Origin: Haliea sp.
GTDB lineage: Bacteria > Pseudomonadota > Gammaproteobacteria > Pseudomonadales > Halieaceae
Assembly (NCBI GenBank): GCA_030730585.1
Contig: JANQUV010000009.1
Location: forward strand, 40,080 to 104,079
Direction of reading: 5' to 3'
Length of the DNA: 64,000 nucleotides
The notes beneath the pieces were generated by a model. The model saw nothing but the letters and a program-made list of their open reading frames with translations, searched no databases and was not told the origin of the DNA. Shown here one piece after another: positions 39,097 to 48,079 of this stretch (position 1 is its first letter; every line of letters begins with the position of its first letter). A program made the position numbers and the translations under genes.

Positions 39097-40217
39097 TTTA
39101 CCACCTCCAGCAACACGCCACGGTCGCTGGACAAACGCTCGATAACCGCAAGTTCGTCTCCGCGAGAGAAACGTATACGCCCGGCTTCGCGCTGGTATTC
39201 GATTACCGAAGGTGCAAGCACCAAAATATAATCCCCGCTGCGCAGGTATTTTGCATCAGGTAACTCCGGCCCATGCCGGTGCCAGAACACGTTGACCGGT
39301 GACAGATAATAAGCCGCACGCATGCCATTGCCGTCCGATTGGCTGGCAACGAAGATGCGTGCATTTGGAGCTTGAACAACCTCCTGTGCTTGATAGGCTA
39401 GGCGGGCTACCCCAGCATCTTCGGAAGCCACTACCTTACTCAGGCTATCAAGGCCGGCGAACCGCTCACGAGTGATACTCACCTGCTGCCAAAGACGCCA
39501 CTGCCAAAACCCATCGAGGATCACCCAGAGCATAAAAACAATCAACATGAGGCTGCCCAAGCGGAATGTTGCAGGACGCGCCGCGAAATAAACCAAAATC
39601 GCAATCAGGGCGAATATACCGGTGACTTGCGCTGGATGCGGGCCCACGTTTTTGGCAGTACCGATGTAGATGTTAATGTCCGCGGGGACCCAAGCACGAA
39701 ACGTTGTCCAGTCGTGTAGTACGCTTTTGAAGCGCTCGGCCATACTCGGGCGCGCTATGTGCAACGAAGTCAAAGTCACCTGTGTGTCTGGCGGAACCAA
39801 AAAACCAAACTCCAGCGACTGCAGTTCGCCACGCCACTCGGCAATGCTGTTCAGATCGAAGTAGCTGTCTGCGAGGCCGCCGGTAGCAAACCCATGCTGA
39901 AACAGTTCTCCTGAGTCGTTGCGACGCCAAATAAGATAAATTACGGGGGGAGTAGTGCCCGTAAAACTGAAGCTCGCACGTTGGCCCGACTTGGGGAGGA
40001 TGCCATGATCAAGGACGCTGAGCAGAATTTGACCGTTCGCATTCGGAACCAGTGCGAGCCCATCCTCTGCAACCGTGCCCGAGCCAATTTCAACCACAAG
40101 CTGGGATAGCGGCCAAGAATGCACTCGCCCCGCTAGCGCAAAGCAAAAAATAGCTGAGAGCAAAAGAGCTGCTTTCTTGTCGAACAAATCATTCCCCCTG
40201 CAGGCGCCATCGCGCAT
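39093..40217 (-). CDS. uncharacterised membrane protein (374 aa)
   Basis: Hydrophobic N-terminus, central TM pair; ATGA overlap with the GT39-like gene; no named domain recognised. Confidence 0.75.
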   Translation of the reverse strand: MRDGACRGNDLFDKKAALLLSAIFCFALAGRVHSWPLSQLVVEIGSGTVAEDGLALVPNANGQILLSVLDHGILPKSGQRASFSFTGTTPPVIYLIWRRNDSGELFQHGFATGGLADSYFDLNSIAEWRGELQSLEFGFLVPPDTQVTLTSLHIARPSMAERFKSVLHDWTTFRAWVPADINIYIGTAKNVGPHPAQVTGIFALIAILVYFAARPATFRLGSLMLIVFMLWVILDGFWQWRLWQQVSITRERFAGLDSLSKVVASEDAGVARLAYQAQEVVQAPNARIFVASQSDGNGMRAAYYLSPVNVFWHRHGPELPDAKYLRSGDYILVLAPSVIEYQREAGRIRFSRGDELAVIERLSSDRGVLLEVVK

Positions 40218-40570
40218 GCGAGGCTACGTCGGCGAGACCCTTTCTCCTAGAAGAATGCCGGAAGATGTCGGGTATCGCTACTGCAAGCCTTTTTCTACGA
40301 GAAATTCTGGCTATCAAACGGGCTTGGGCAAAGCACGGCTCAGATTTAAAACGAAATTGGATGTGGCAAATTGCGTCTGCCAATGTGGGGGCCAGCAAAT
40401 AGTCACTGTAAAAGCGGAAGCCGCCAATCCGACAAACATAAACGACGAAACATCGCACCCGATGCCTCTATCTGGTGGCAGTGCGGAATGTATCGAGCAG
40501 AGGCGTGCTACAATTCACTGCTTTACTATAGCGGGCCAAACGCCAGCGCCACCAGACTGAGATAACCCAT

Positions 40571-41896
40571 GTGTTAGAAGACCTCGACCTCGACCGCAGC
40601 CTGCAATTGGCGCTTGATGACCTTGCCTTTGGCACCCCGACTGACGTGCAGCTGCAAGTCATACCGCTGGCTTTGGCGGGCGCGGACCTGCGCGTCAGCG
40701 CACCTACCGGCAGCGGCAAAACGCTGGCGTACCTGCTCCCCGCGCTGCAAAGCCTGCTGCGGGAGCCGCTGGCGCCCAATGGCGGCACGCTGATGCTGGT
40801 TCTGGTGCCCACGCGTGAACTAGCAAGGCAGGTACTAAAGAGCTGTCGGCAACTGCTGGCCAAAAGTACCCTGCGAGCCGATGCGCTCACCGGCGGCGCT
40901 GATTTCAAGTACCAAAAATCGATGCTACGCAAGAACCCAGAGGTGGTTATTGCCACGCCGGGCCGCCTGCTGGAACACTGTGAACACGGCAGTGCGGATC
41001 TTCGCCACCTTAAAGTTCTGGTCATTGACGAAGCCGACCGCATGCTCGACTTGGGCTTTCGCGAAGACGTGCAAAAAATTGCGGCCTTTTCCCCGCCCAC
41101 GCGCCAAACCCTGCTGCTCTCTGCCACTTTGCACGCACGTGGCCTTGGCGATATGAGCGCAGCGCTACAAAAGGAACCGGTCGCTATCAGTTGCGGTGAC
41201 ATTCGGGCCGCTCACGAGAGCATTCATCACCAACGAATTTTGGTCGACGGCCAGGAACACAAAGATAAGCTACTGATTGCGCTGCTGCAGGATACAGGCC
41301 GCAAGCAGCTGGTGTTTGCCAACAAGCGCAGCACCGCATCACGGCTAGCGGACCTGCTGCGCCATCACGGCTTGCGCGCGGCCTGCCTGCACGGCGAAAT
41401 GACCACAGAAGAACGCAAGCTGGTGGTCACGCGCTTTGAGCAAGGCAGCATTACCACGGTCACCGCCAGTGACGTTGCCGCTCGCGGCCTGGACATTCAG
41501 GGCATCGATACCGTGATCAATTACGACCTGCCGCGCAACGGTGACGACTACCTGCACCGCACCGGGCGCACTGGCCGGGCCGGCAGCTCGGGAACCGCCA
41601 TTTCACTGGTCGGCACCGCTGACTGGAACCTGATGATCAGCATTCAACGCTACCTCAACATTGGCATGGAGGCACGCGCCCTTCCCGGCCTGAAAGCCCG
41701 TTACGCAGGCCCGAAGAAAACCAAGTCGTCGGGTAAAGCAGCAGGCGTGAAGAAAAAAGCCCCCGTAGCGAAGAAGAAAGTGCGCGCCAAGGATCGCAAG
41801 GCCAAAGGCAAGCGGCGGGAACCCGTGAGTGCAGCGCCGCCCAACGATGGTTTTGCCCCGCTAATGAAAAAGCGCAAAGAACCCAGCGAAGACTGA
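40571..41896 (+). CDS. srmB: DEAD-box RNA helicase (SrmB-like)
   Basis: SAPTGSGKTLAYLLPA, VLVPTRELARQV, DEAD motif, SATL, HRTGRTGRAG; Lys-rich C-tail; GTG start. Confidence 0.9.
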   Translation: MLEDLDLDRSLQLALDDLAFGTPTDVQLQVIPLALAGADLRVSAPTGSGKTLAYLLPALQSLLREPLAPNGGTLMLVLVPTRELARQVLKSCRQLLAKSTLRADALTGGADFKYQKSMLRKNPEVVIATPGRLLEHCEHGSADLRHLKVLVIDEADRMLDLGFREDVQKIAAFSPPTRQTLLLSATLHARGLGDMSAALQKEPVAISCGDIRAAHESIHHQRILVDGQEHKDKLLIALLQDTGRKQLVFANKRSTASRLADLLRHHGLRAACLHGEMTTEERKLVVTRFEQGSITTVTASDVAARGLDIQGIDTVINYDLPRNGDDYLHRTGRTGRAGSSGTAISLVGTADWNLMISIQRYLNIGMEARALPGLKARYAGPKKTKSSGKAAGVKKKAPVAKKKVRAKDRKAKGKRREPVSAAPPNDGFAPLMKKRKEPSED

Positions 41897-42043
41897 GCGG
41901 ACAAGCACCATATAACCGGCTGCCGCAAACAACTGCAGCTCGGCGGCAAAGCGTGAGCCGTCACCGCTGTCTACTGTGAATTCAACTGGTCCCCGCCAAT
42001 TTCCGTTAAACTTATCGCCACTATTTTTATAAAGGCCGCGAGT

Positions 42044-44074
42044 ATGACCAACCCCCTGCTGGAAAAGAACCTGTTGCCTCCCTTTTCTGCGATTCAGGCC
42101 GAACACGTAGAACCGGCGGTACGCCAACTCATCGAGCGGCACAAAGCACAGCTAGAAGCACTACTCAAGCAGCCGGGGCCGCGCAGCTGGGAATCGCTCA
42201 TCCAACCCATTGAGGACATGGACGACGAACTCGCCCACTGCTGGTCACCCGTTTCGCACCTTAACGGTGTACTCAACAGTGACGATCTAAGGGCTGCCTA
42301 CAACGCTTGCCTGCCGTTGCTCTCGGAATACCGAACCTGGCTGGGGCAACACACCGCCTTATACGAGGCCTACGTCGAACTAACAGATAGCAAAGGCTTC
42401 AGCAGCCTCACTCAGGCTCAGCAGCGAGCGATTGACAACGCTCTGCGGGACTTCCGGCTGGCGGGGGTTGCGTTGCCCGAGGACGGCAAAATACGTTACG
42501 GAGAGCTGCAGCAGCGGCTATCTGATCTTAGCAGCCGGTTTAGCGACAACGTACTGGATGCAACCAATGCCTGGAGCCGGCAGGTTACCGACGCACAACT
42601 GGCTGGCTTGCCGGCCTCCGCGATTGCCAGTGCTCGGCAGGCGGCACAGCAACGGGACCTCAGCGATTGTTTGCTCACGCTGGACTTCCCCTCCGTTTTC
42701 CCCGTGCTCACCTACTGTGACGACCGCGACTTACGCCGCGATGTGTACCTGGCCAACGTTACACGGGCATCCGATATTGGGCCTGACGCAGGCCGTTTTG
42801 ACAACAGCGCGCTGATCGATGAGATACTCGACTTGCGTCTGGAGCTGGCAAAGCTGTTGGGCTTCAACAACTATGCCGAGTGCTCCCTGGCCACAAAGAT
42901 GGCCGAGTCACCGCAACACGTTGTAGATTTTCTCACTCAGCTGGCGGAAAAGTCGAGCGCGCAAGCCCGTAGAGAATGGCAGGAGCTTTGCGACTTTGCC
43001 GCCCATGAGCAGGGCGTAGCGGAACTGAAGCCCTGGGACGTGGCGTACTACAGCGAGAAACTGCGCCAACGCACATTCAGCATCGCGCAAGAAGAAGTAC
43101 GCCCTTACTTGCCGGTGAATCGCGTGCTCAACGGCCTGTTTGAGGTTGTACAGCGCCTGTATGGGGTCAGCGTGAGCGAGGTCGATGATTTCGACAGCTA
43201 TCACCCGCAAGCGCGCCTGTTCGAAATCCGTCAGGAAGGCGAGCCCCTTGCACGCTTCTATCTCGACCTCTATGCACGCAGCCACAAGCGAGGCGGCGCC
43301 TGGATGGACGACTGTCGCGTACGCCGCCTAACAGAGTCTGGCCTACAGTTGCCTGTCGCTTATCTGGTTTGCAACTTCACCGCGCCGGTAGGCGAAGAGC
43401 CCGCATTGCTCACCGAAAACGAAATGACCACTCTGTTTCATGAGTTTGGCCACGGCCTGCACCATATGCTCACGCAGCAGCATGTCGCCGCCGTCTCGGG
43501 CATCAACGGCGTAGCGTGGGATGCAGTGGAACTGCCCAGCCAGTTCCTCGAAAACTGGTGCCATCAACCCGAAGCGCTGGCTTTTGTCTCCGGTCACGTG
43601 GAAACCGGGGAGCCTCTACCGCAAGCGCTGCTGGAAAAAATGTTGGCCGCGCGTAATTTCCAGGCCGGCATGCAAATGATGCGTCAACTGGAGTTCTCCT
43701 TATTCGACTTTCAGCTACACCAGAAGTGGGGGCAGCCCGGCGTTACCGCTCAGGGCATCATCGACGCAGTGCGTGCTGCAGTTGCGGTAGTCCCCGCTGT
43801 GCCGGAAAACCGCTTCCAGCATGCTTTCAGCCATATTTTCGCTGGCGGCTATGCGGCAGGCTACTACAGCTACAAGTGGGCAGAAGTGCTTTCAGCAGAT
43901 GCCTTCGCTCGCTTCGAAGAGGAAGGCATTTTCAACGCTCACACCGGCATGGAGTTTCGACGCCACATTCTGGAAGCGGGTGGTTCACAGGACGCAATGT
44001 CTCTTTTCATCGGATTCCGCGGCCGTGAGCCCGAGATTGAGCCACTGCTAAGGCATAACGGTATTGCGGCCTGA
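42044..44074 (+). CDS. prlC: oligopeptidase A (M3 metallopeptidase)
   Basis: TLFHEFGHGLHHMLTQ zinc motif, PLLEKNLLPPFSAIQAEHVEPAV N-terminus. Confidence 0.96.
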   Translation: MTNPLLEKNLLPPFSAIQAEHVEPAVRQLIERHKAQLEALLKQPGPRSWESLIQPIEDMDDELAHCWSPVSHLNGVLNSDDLRAAYNACLPLLSEYRTWLGQHTALYEAYVELTDSKGFSSLTQAQQRAIDNALRDFRLAGVALPEDGKIRYGELQQRLSDLSSRFSDNVLDATNAWSRQVTDAQLAGLPASAIASARQAAQQRDLSDCLLTLDFPSVFPVLTYCDDRDLRRDVYLANVTRASDIGPDAGRFDNSALIDEILDLRLELAKLLGFNNYAECSLATKMAESPQHVVDFLTQLAEKSSAQARREWQELCDFAAHEQGVAELKPWDVAYYSEKLRQRTFSIAQEEVRPYLPVNRVLNGLFEVVQRLYGVSVSEVDDFDSYHPQARLFEIRQEGEPLARFYLDLYARSHKRGGAWMDDCRVRRLTESGLQLPVAYLVCNFTAPVGEEPALLTENEMTTLFHEFGHGLHHMLTQQHVAAVSGINGVAWDAVELPSQFLENWCHQPEALAFVSGHVETGEPLPQALLEKMLAARNFQAGMQMMRQLEFSLFDFQLHQKWGQPGVTAQGIIDAVRAAVAVVPAVPENRFQHAFSHIFAGGYAAGYYSYKWAEVLSADAFARFEEEGIFNAHTGMEFRRHILEAGGSQDAMSLFIGFRGREPEIEPLLRHNGIAA

Positions 44075-44124
44075 CACGCTGCTGCGCAGACCCAAGGTGA
44101 GCCGCACGGGGAAATAAGCGCCTT

Positions 44125-44607
44125 TTATGCCTTATGCCAACTCGTGCAGCCCTTTTGCCCCGGGCCTGATGCAACGCACAGCTGAATTTCTCGCAAGTCG
44201 TCGCCCTCAGAGGCCAGCAGAAGTTGTTGTAAAAGGTAGCCGGAAAACTCTTCCACTGTGGCATTGCGCAGAGGCAACACGCGGGTATCGGATTTCAGAA
44301 ACAACATTTCTTCCTGCGCGAAGAACACCCGGTAGTAATCTCCCTCGTCCTCAATACGTTGAAACGGCGAGTCGCCAGCTAACACAAGGTACTCATCCAA
44401 TACATCACAGAGTGACTTCAAACGGCGCTTATACACGTTGTAATCCGCTGCAAAGCCATTATCCCCCATCGGCGCAACGATTTTTGCCGAAACAGAGTAA
44501 TTGTGGCCGTGCAAACGCTCACGCTCAGTAGCAGAGAATATAGTGAAATGCGCCGCAGAAAATTTGTGACTTTCCTTGTCGATGTACAGCGTGGTCAAAC
44601 GCTCCAT
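44125..44607 (-). CDS. 6-pyruvoyl-tetrahydropterin synthase/QueD family protein, atypical
   Basis: FSAAHFTIFSATERERLHGHNYSVSAKI zinc His set; no Cys at the QueD CxxxHGH position; start proposed at MERLTTL (RBS GGGAAAGAG). Confidence 0.85.
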   Translation of the reverse strand: MERLTTLYIDKESHKFSAAHFTIFSATERERLHGHNYSVSAKIVAPMGDNGFAADYNVYKRRLKSLCDVLDEYLVLAGDSPFQRIEDEGDYYRVFFAQEEMLFLKSDTRVLPLRNATVEEFSGYLLQQLLLASEGDDLREIQLCVASGPGQKGCTSWHKA

Positions 44608-44837
44608 AAACTCTTTCCCACCCATTGCTGTTGCATCATTGTTACGACTCTACGCACAATAGGCAAGGCTGGACCGCTAGCACAAAAAATCGCTGGCGCT
44701 GGTTACAATATTCTCCCTTGTTTTTTTCCAGCGCAAACTGATTCAAACCGGTATGCGTAAAGCCCATAGCGATACACCACGCCGAAGCTGCTATCCATGC
44801 CTGCTCGGACCAGACCACCACCTTTAGAGGACATTCC

Positions 44838-45539
44838 ATGTTGACTGCAATTATCACCGGCGCCAGTGTCGGCATCGGCCAAGCCACAGCACAACGTTTC
44901 CTCGGCATGGGCTATCGGGTTTACAACTTGTCTCGGCGCCCGTGCCCAGAGCCAGGCGTGGAGAATATTATTTGCGACCTGGCATCCGACGCATCCATCA
45001 ATTCAGCCTGCAGAAGGCTGCTACCCGTCATTGCCGACAGCGCCAAGGTCTGCCTGTTGCACAACGCCAGCCAGATGCGCAAAGACACTGCGGACCATTG
45101 CAACAGTGACAGTTTGCGAGCTGTATTGGAGACCAATGTGGTTGCGGTAAACAGCATCAACCAGCAATTGCTTCCCGCACTGCCCAAAGGGTCGAGCCTG
45201 CTGTACGTCGGATCAACCTTATCCGAAAAGGCCGTAGCCGGCTCCTTTAGCTATGTTCTGAGTAAGCACGCACAGTTGGGTATGATGCGAGCGACCTGCC
45301 AGGACCTGATGGGTAAAGGAATTCACACTGCGCTCATTTGCCCCGGCTTCACCGACACTGAAATGCTGCGCACCCACATTGGCAATAATCCCGAGGTGGT
45401 AGCTGCCATCGGCAGCATGAACGCTTATGGCAGGCTTATTGAGCCAGGGGAAATTGCAGGGCTCATCGTATGGGCTCACGGCAATCCGGTGATCAACGGC
45501 GCGGTCCTGCACGCTAACTTGGGACAAAAGGAAGCCTGA
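44838..45539 (+). CDS. SDR family oxidoreductase
   Basis: ITGASVGIGQATAQRFL, LLHNASQ, YVGSTLS...SYVLSKHA. Confidence 0.9.
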   Translation: MLTAIITGASVGIGQATAQRFLGMGYRVYNLSRRPCPEPGVENIICDLASDASINSACRRLLPVIADSAKVCLLHNASQMRKDTADHCNSDSLRAVLETNVVAVNSINQQLLPALPKGSSLLYVGSTLSEKAVAGSFSYVLSKHAQLGMMRATCQDLMGKGIHTALICPGFTDTEMLRTHIGNNPEVVAAIGSMNAYGRLIEPGEIAGLIVWAHGNPVINGAVLHANLGQKEA

Positions 45540-45540
45540 A

Positions 45541-46329
45541 ATGACACACGCTGTTATTTTATGGGAACGACGCGAACGAGTCTTTTTGGTGCTTGCGGGT
45601 ACCTTTCTTTGCGCCATGACCTTACTGAATGTCATCGGCATCACGCGCTTCATTCAACTTGGGCCCATGGCATTAGCGGTGGGGGTTTTACCCTACCCGC
45701 TGACCTTCCTTTGCACCGATCTGGTCTGCGAACTGTATGGTCGGGCACGCGCCAACTTTCTCGTCAGTGTCGGCCTGGGCCTCAATTTCTTTATCCTTGC
45801 CGTGCTGTTTCTGGGCGATGCGATGCCATCCGTCGGGCCAGAGTCCATGCCGCCCTGGCAAGTATTGCAGCTCGCTGAGCCGGTAGTGCTGCCCAATGGC
45901 GAGGTTGTCAGTAATAGCATTGGCCTCTATCAACTTATTTACGCTACCACCTCGGGCGCAGTCTTTGCCTCCATGCTGGCGTACATTGCCGCACAATACT
46001 GCGACGTTCAATTGTTCCACTTCTGGAAGCGCCTGACCCGTGGAAAATACCTCTGGGTACGCAACAATTTCAGCACGCTAATGAGCCAAATGGTCGATTC
46101 TGTCATGGTGATCACCGTCACCTTCGGTGCCGCCTATCTGCGCGGTGATATCGCTTTTCAGGCGCTACTGGTATTAATAGGCAGCAACTATTTATTCAAG
46201 GCCACTGTCGCCCTACTCGACACCGGCCCTTTTTACCTGTTGGTGCACTACCTGCGGCGCTACCTCGAACTGGGGCCCGAGGAGTACGCCGTGCCGGGCG
46301 GTAAATCAGATGGTGTTGGCAGCGGGTAA
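45541..46329 (+). CDS. VUT-family transporter (YhhQ/queuosine-precursor transporter-like)
   Basis: VLPYPLTFLCTDLVCELYGRARAN, NFSTLMSQMVDSVMVITVTFG, polytopic membrane. Confidence 0.88.
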   Translation: MTHAVILWERRERVFLVLAGTFLCAMTLLNVIGITRFIQLGPMALAVGVLPYPLTFLCTDLVCELYGRARANFLVSVGLGLNFFILAVLFLGDAMPSVGPESMPPWQVLQLAEPVVLPNGEVVSNSIGLYQLIYATTSGAVFASMLAYIAAQYCDVQLFHFWKRLTRGKYLWVRNNFSTLMSQMVDSVMVITVTFGAAYLRGDIAFQALLVLIGSNYLFKATVALLDTGPFYLLVHYLRRYLELGPEEYAVPGGKSDGVGSG

Positions 46330-46373
46330 CTCTATCGGCAGTGGCTGTCGGCCTAAGCGTTGGCCAGCGGAGA

Positions 46374-46390
46374 GTTACAAAGCGTTACAA
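46374..46390 (+). promoter_or_regulatory. direct repeat GTTACAA-N3-GTTACAA upstream of the response regulator
   Basis: gttacaaagcgttacaa, repeat starts 10 nt apart, with an inverted third half-site TTGTGTAAC at 46408-46416. Confidence 0.5.
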
Positions 46391-46461
46391 ACTGCCGCAT
46401 GTCATTTTGTGTAACACTATGTATCATGTTGCCTACCGTCCTGAGCCACACTGGAGACAGC

Positions 46462-47208
46462 GTGATCGCTGAACATATCCTTATCGTTGACGACGACGTA
46501 TTTCTTTGCAAAGTCCTCTGCTACCAGCTTAGCGTACGGAAGTACCACTGCGAGTTTGTCGAAACTTCCACTGCGGCACTGTCCCGGCTACAGCAAAAAC
46601 CTTTGCCCGACCTGATATTGCTGGACTATTCACTCAGGCCGCAGGACCTGAACGGCTTGCAACTGTGTAGCAAGATCAAAGCCGTCTGCGACCGCCCGGT
46701 GGTGATGCTAACCGCCAATGATGAATTGCGTACCATAGTTTCCTGCCTCGATGCAGGCGCAGATCAATACATCGTAAAACCCTACGACATTGAGGAACTC
46801 AGCGCCCGGGTACGCGCCGTACTCCGCCAGCGAGAGAGCCGCAGCACCAAAGTCGACGCGGCCGGGGCTATAGGGCTTCTGGAATGGGAAGCCTTGCAAC
46901 TCGACCCCCTGCAACGAACGCTGAGTGCTGACGGCCACGAAGTGGCACTGTCTGAAAAAGAGTTAGCCGTTTTGTCACTTCTCATGCGCAGCCCCGGCAC
47001 AGCAGTGAAGCGCAGTGACCTCTATAGCATCGTGTATGGCAGGGACTTTGACTCCATGAACAGAGCTATGGACGTGCTGGTTGGACGAGCGCGCAAAAAA
47101 CTGAAAGCACTGACCGAGAACTACAAAATACGCTCCATACGAGGCTCCGGTTATGTGTTACAACCAGTAAGAGCGCGTAAAACCACCACAGAAGGCACGT
47201 CGTCATGA
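46462..47208 (+). CDS. OmpR/PhoB-family response regulator
   Basis: HILIVDDDVF, LLDYSL, VKPYDIEEL, C-terminal winged helix DSMNRAMDVLVGRARKKL...IRSIRGSGYVL; GTG start proposed after GGAGA. Confidence 0.9.
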   Translation: MIAEHILIVDDDVFLCKVLCYQLSVRKYHCEFVETSTAALSRLQQKPLPDLILLDYSLRPQDLNGLQLCSKIKAVCDRPVVMLTANDELRTIVSCLDAGADQYIVKPYDIEELSARVRAVLRQRESRSTKVDAAGAIGLLEWEALQLDPLQRTLSADGHEVALSEKELAVLSLLMRSPGTAVKRSDLYSIVYGRDFDSMNRAMDVLVGRARKKLKALTENYKIRSIRGSGYVLQPVRARKTTTEGTSS

Positions 47209-47576
47209 CCACACATGCGCAGGCGTTTTTCGACAGTGCTCATCTGCCGCGGTCATTGGAGCTTGATGACTGGGAAATACTTGAAGACTTTTACCTTACG
47301 TTCTTACATCAGATACACGATTTCTTGTCACTCATTGAGGGAGCGACTTCTCACTTAAGCATTGAAGAACAGCGCCATCACGCCCACAAACTGGGATCGT
47401 CCTGCCGGACGGTAGGCGCGCCCACGCTGGCGGGCATGTTTGAGACGTTGGAAAACCTGTGCCGGAATGAAAATACGGATCAGCAGCGCGCAGCGCTGCT
47501 TGCAACCATAGCGAACATTGGGGAAGCGACTCGGGATCAGGTCGCATTGCATCTCGCTCACGCCGGCCGGACCTGA
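47205..47576 (+). CDS. Hpt (histidine phosphotransfer) domain protein
   Basis: HHAHKLGSSCRTVGAPTLAGMFETLENLC; ATGA overlap with the response regulator. Confidence 0.85.
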   Translation: MTTHAQAFFDSAHLPRSLELDDWEILEDFYLTFLHQIHDFLSLIEGATSHLSIEEQRHHAHKLGSSCRTVGAPTLAGMFETLENLCRNENTDQQRAALLATIANIGEATRDQVALHLAHAGRT

Positions 47577-47607
47577 GGCCATGCCCACTGCAACCGCACT
47601 CTTCTAG

Positions 47608-47997
47608 GCGCTATACAAGTACGCGCTCGAAGAGCTCATCATCTCTATTGCCATCAAATTACTGGAGGCGCCAGCTGATCAGATCGACGCCACCATCACC
47701 GAAGCCTTGGGTGATACCGCTCGCTATGTCGGCGCCGACAGAGGATACCGGTTTACCTACAATTGGGAGCTTGAATCTTGCTCCAATACGCACGAGTGGT
47801 GTGCAGATGGCATCGAGCCACACATCGACAATTTGCAAGATATATCGACTCATGGCCTGCAACTCTGGAGTAGCAATCACAAAAACCGGCTGCCTTTTAT
47901 CGCATCTTCGGTGCAAAGCCGCGACCCAGATGACTCACTGGAATCCGCTGGGCACAGTGGATCCCTGAGATTGCTGCCTGAATTTTCTCCTCGTTAA
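47608..47997 (+). pseudogene. GAF-domain remnant of a sensor/diguanylate-cyclase-type protein
   Basis: In-frame ALEELIISIAIKLLEAPADQIDATITEALGDTARYVGADRGYRFTYNWELESCSNTHEWCADGIEPHIDNLQDIS, preceded by an in-frame TAG and lacking an ATG. Confidence 0.75.
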
Positions 47998-48079
47998 CCT
48001 CGGCACCAACGACTAGCGCACCATCGGATAACAGGCGCGGAGAGAATGCTTATGAAAAATCCGTTTTTATTGTCAGCGG

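Noticed and set aside
40189-40458. 89-aa minus-strand ORF in the 40.2-40.5 kb intergenic region
   Set aside because: No recognisable domain and it overlaps the start of the 39093..40217 gene; could be a remnant but nothing supports it
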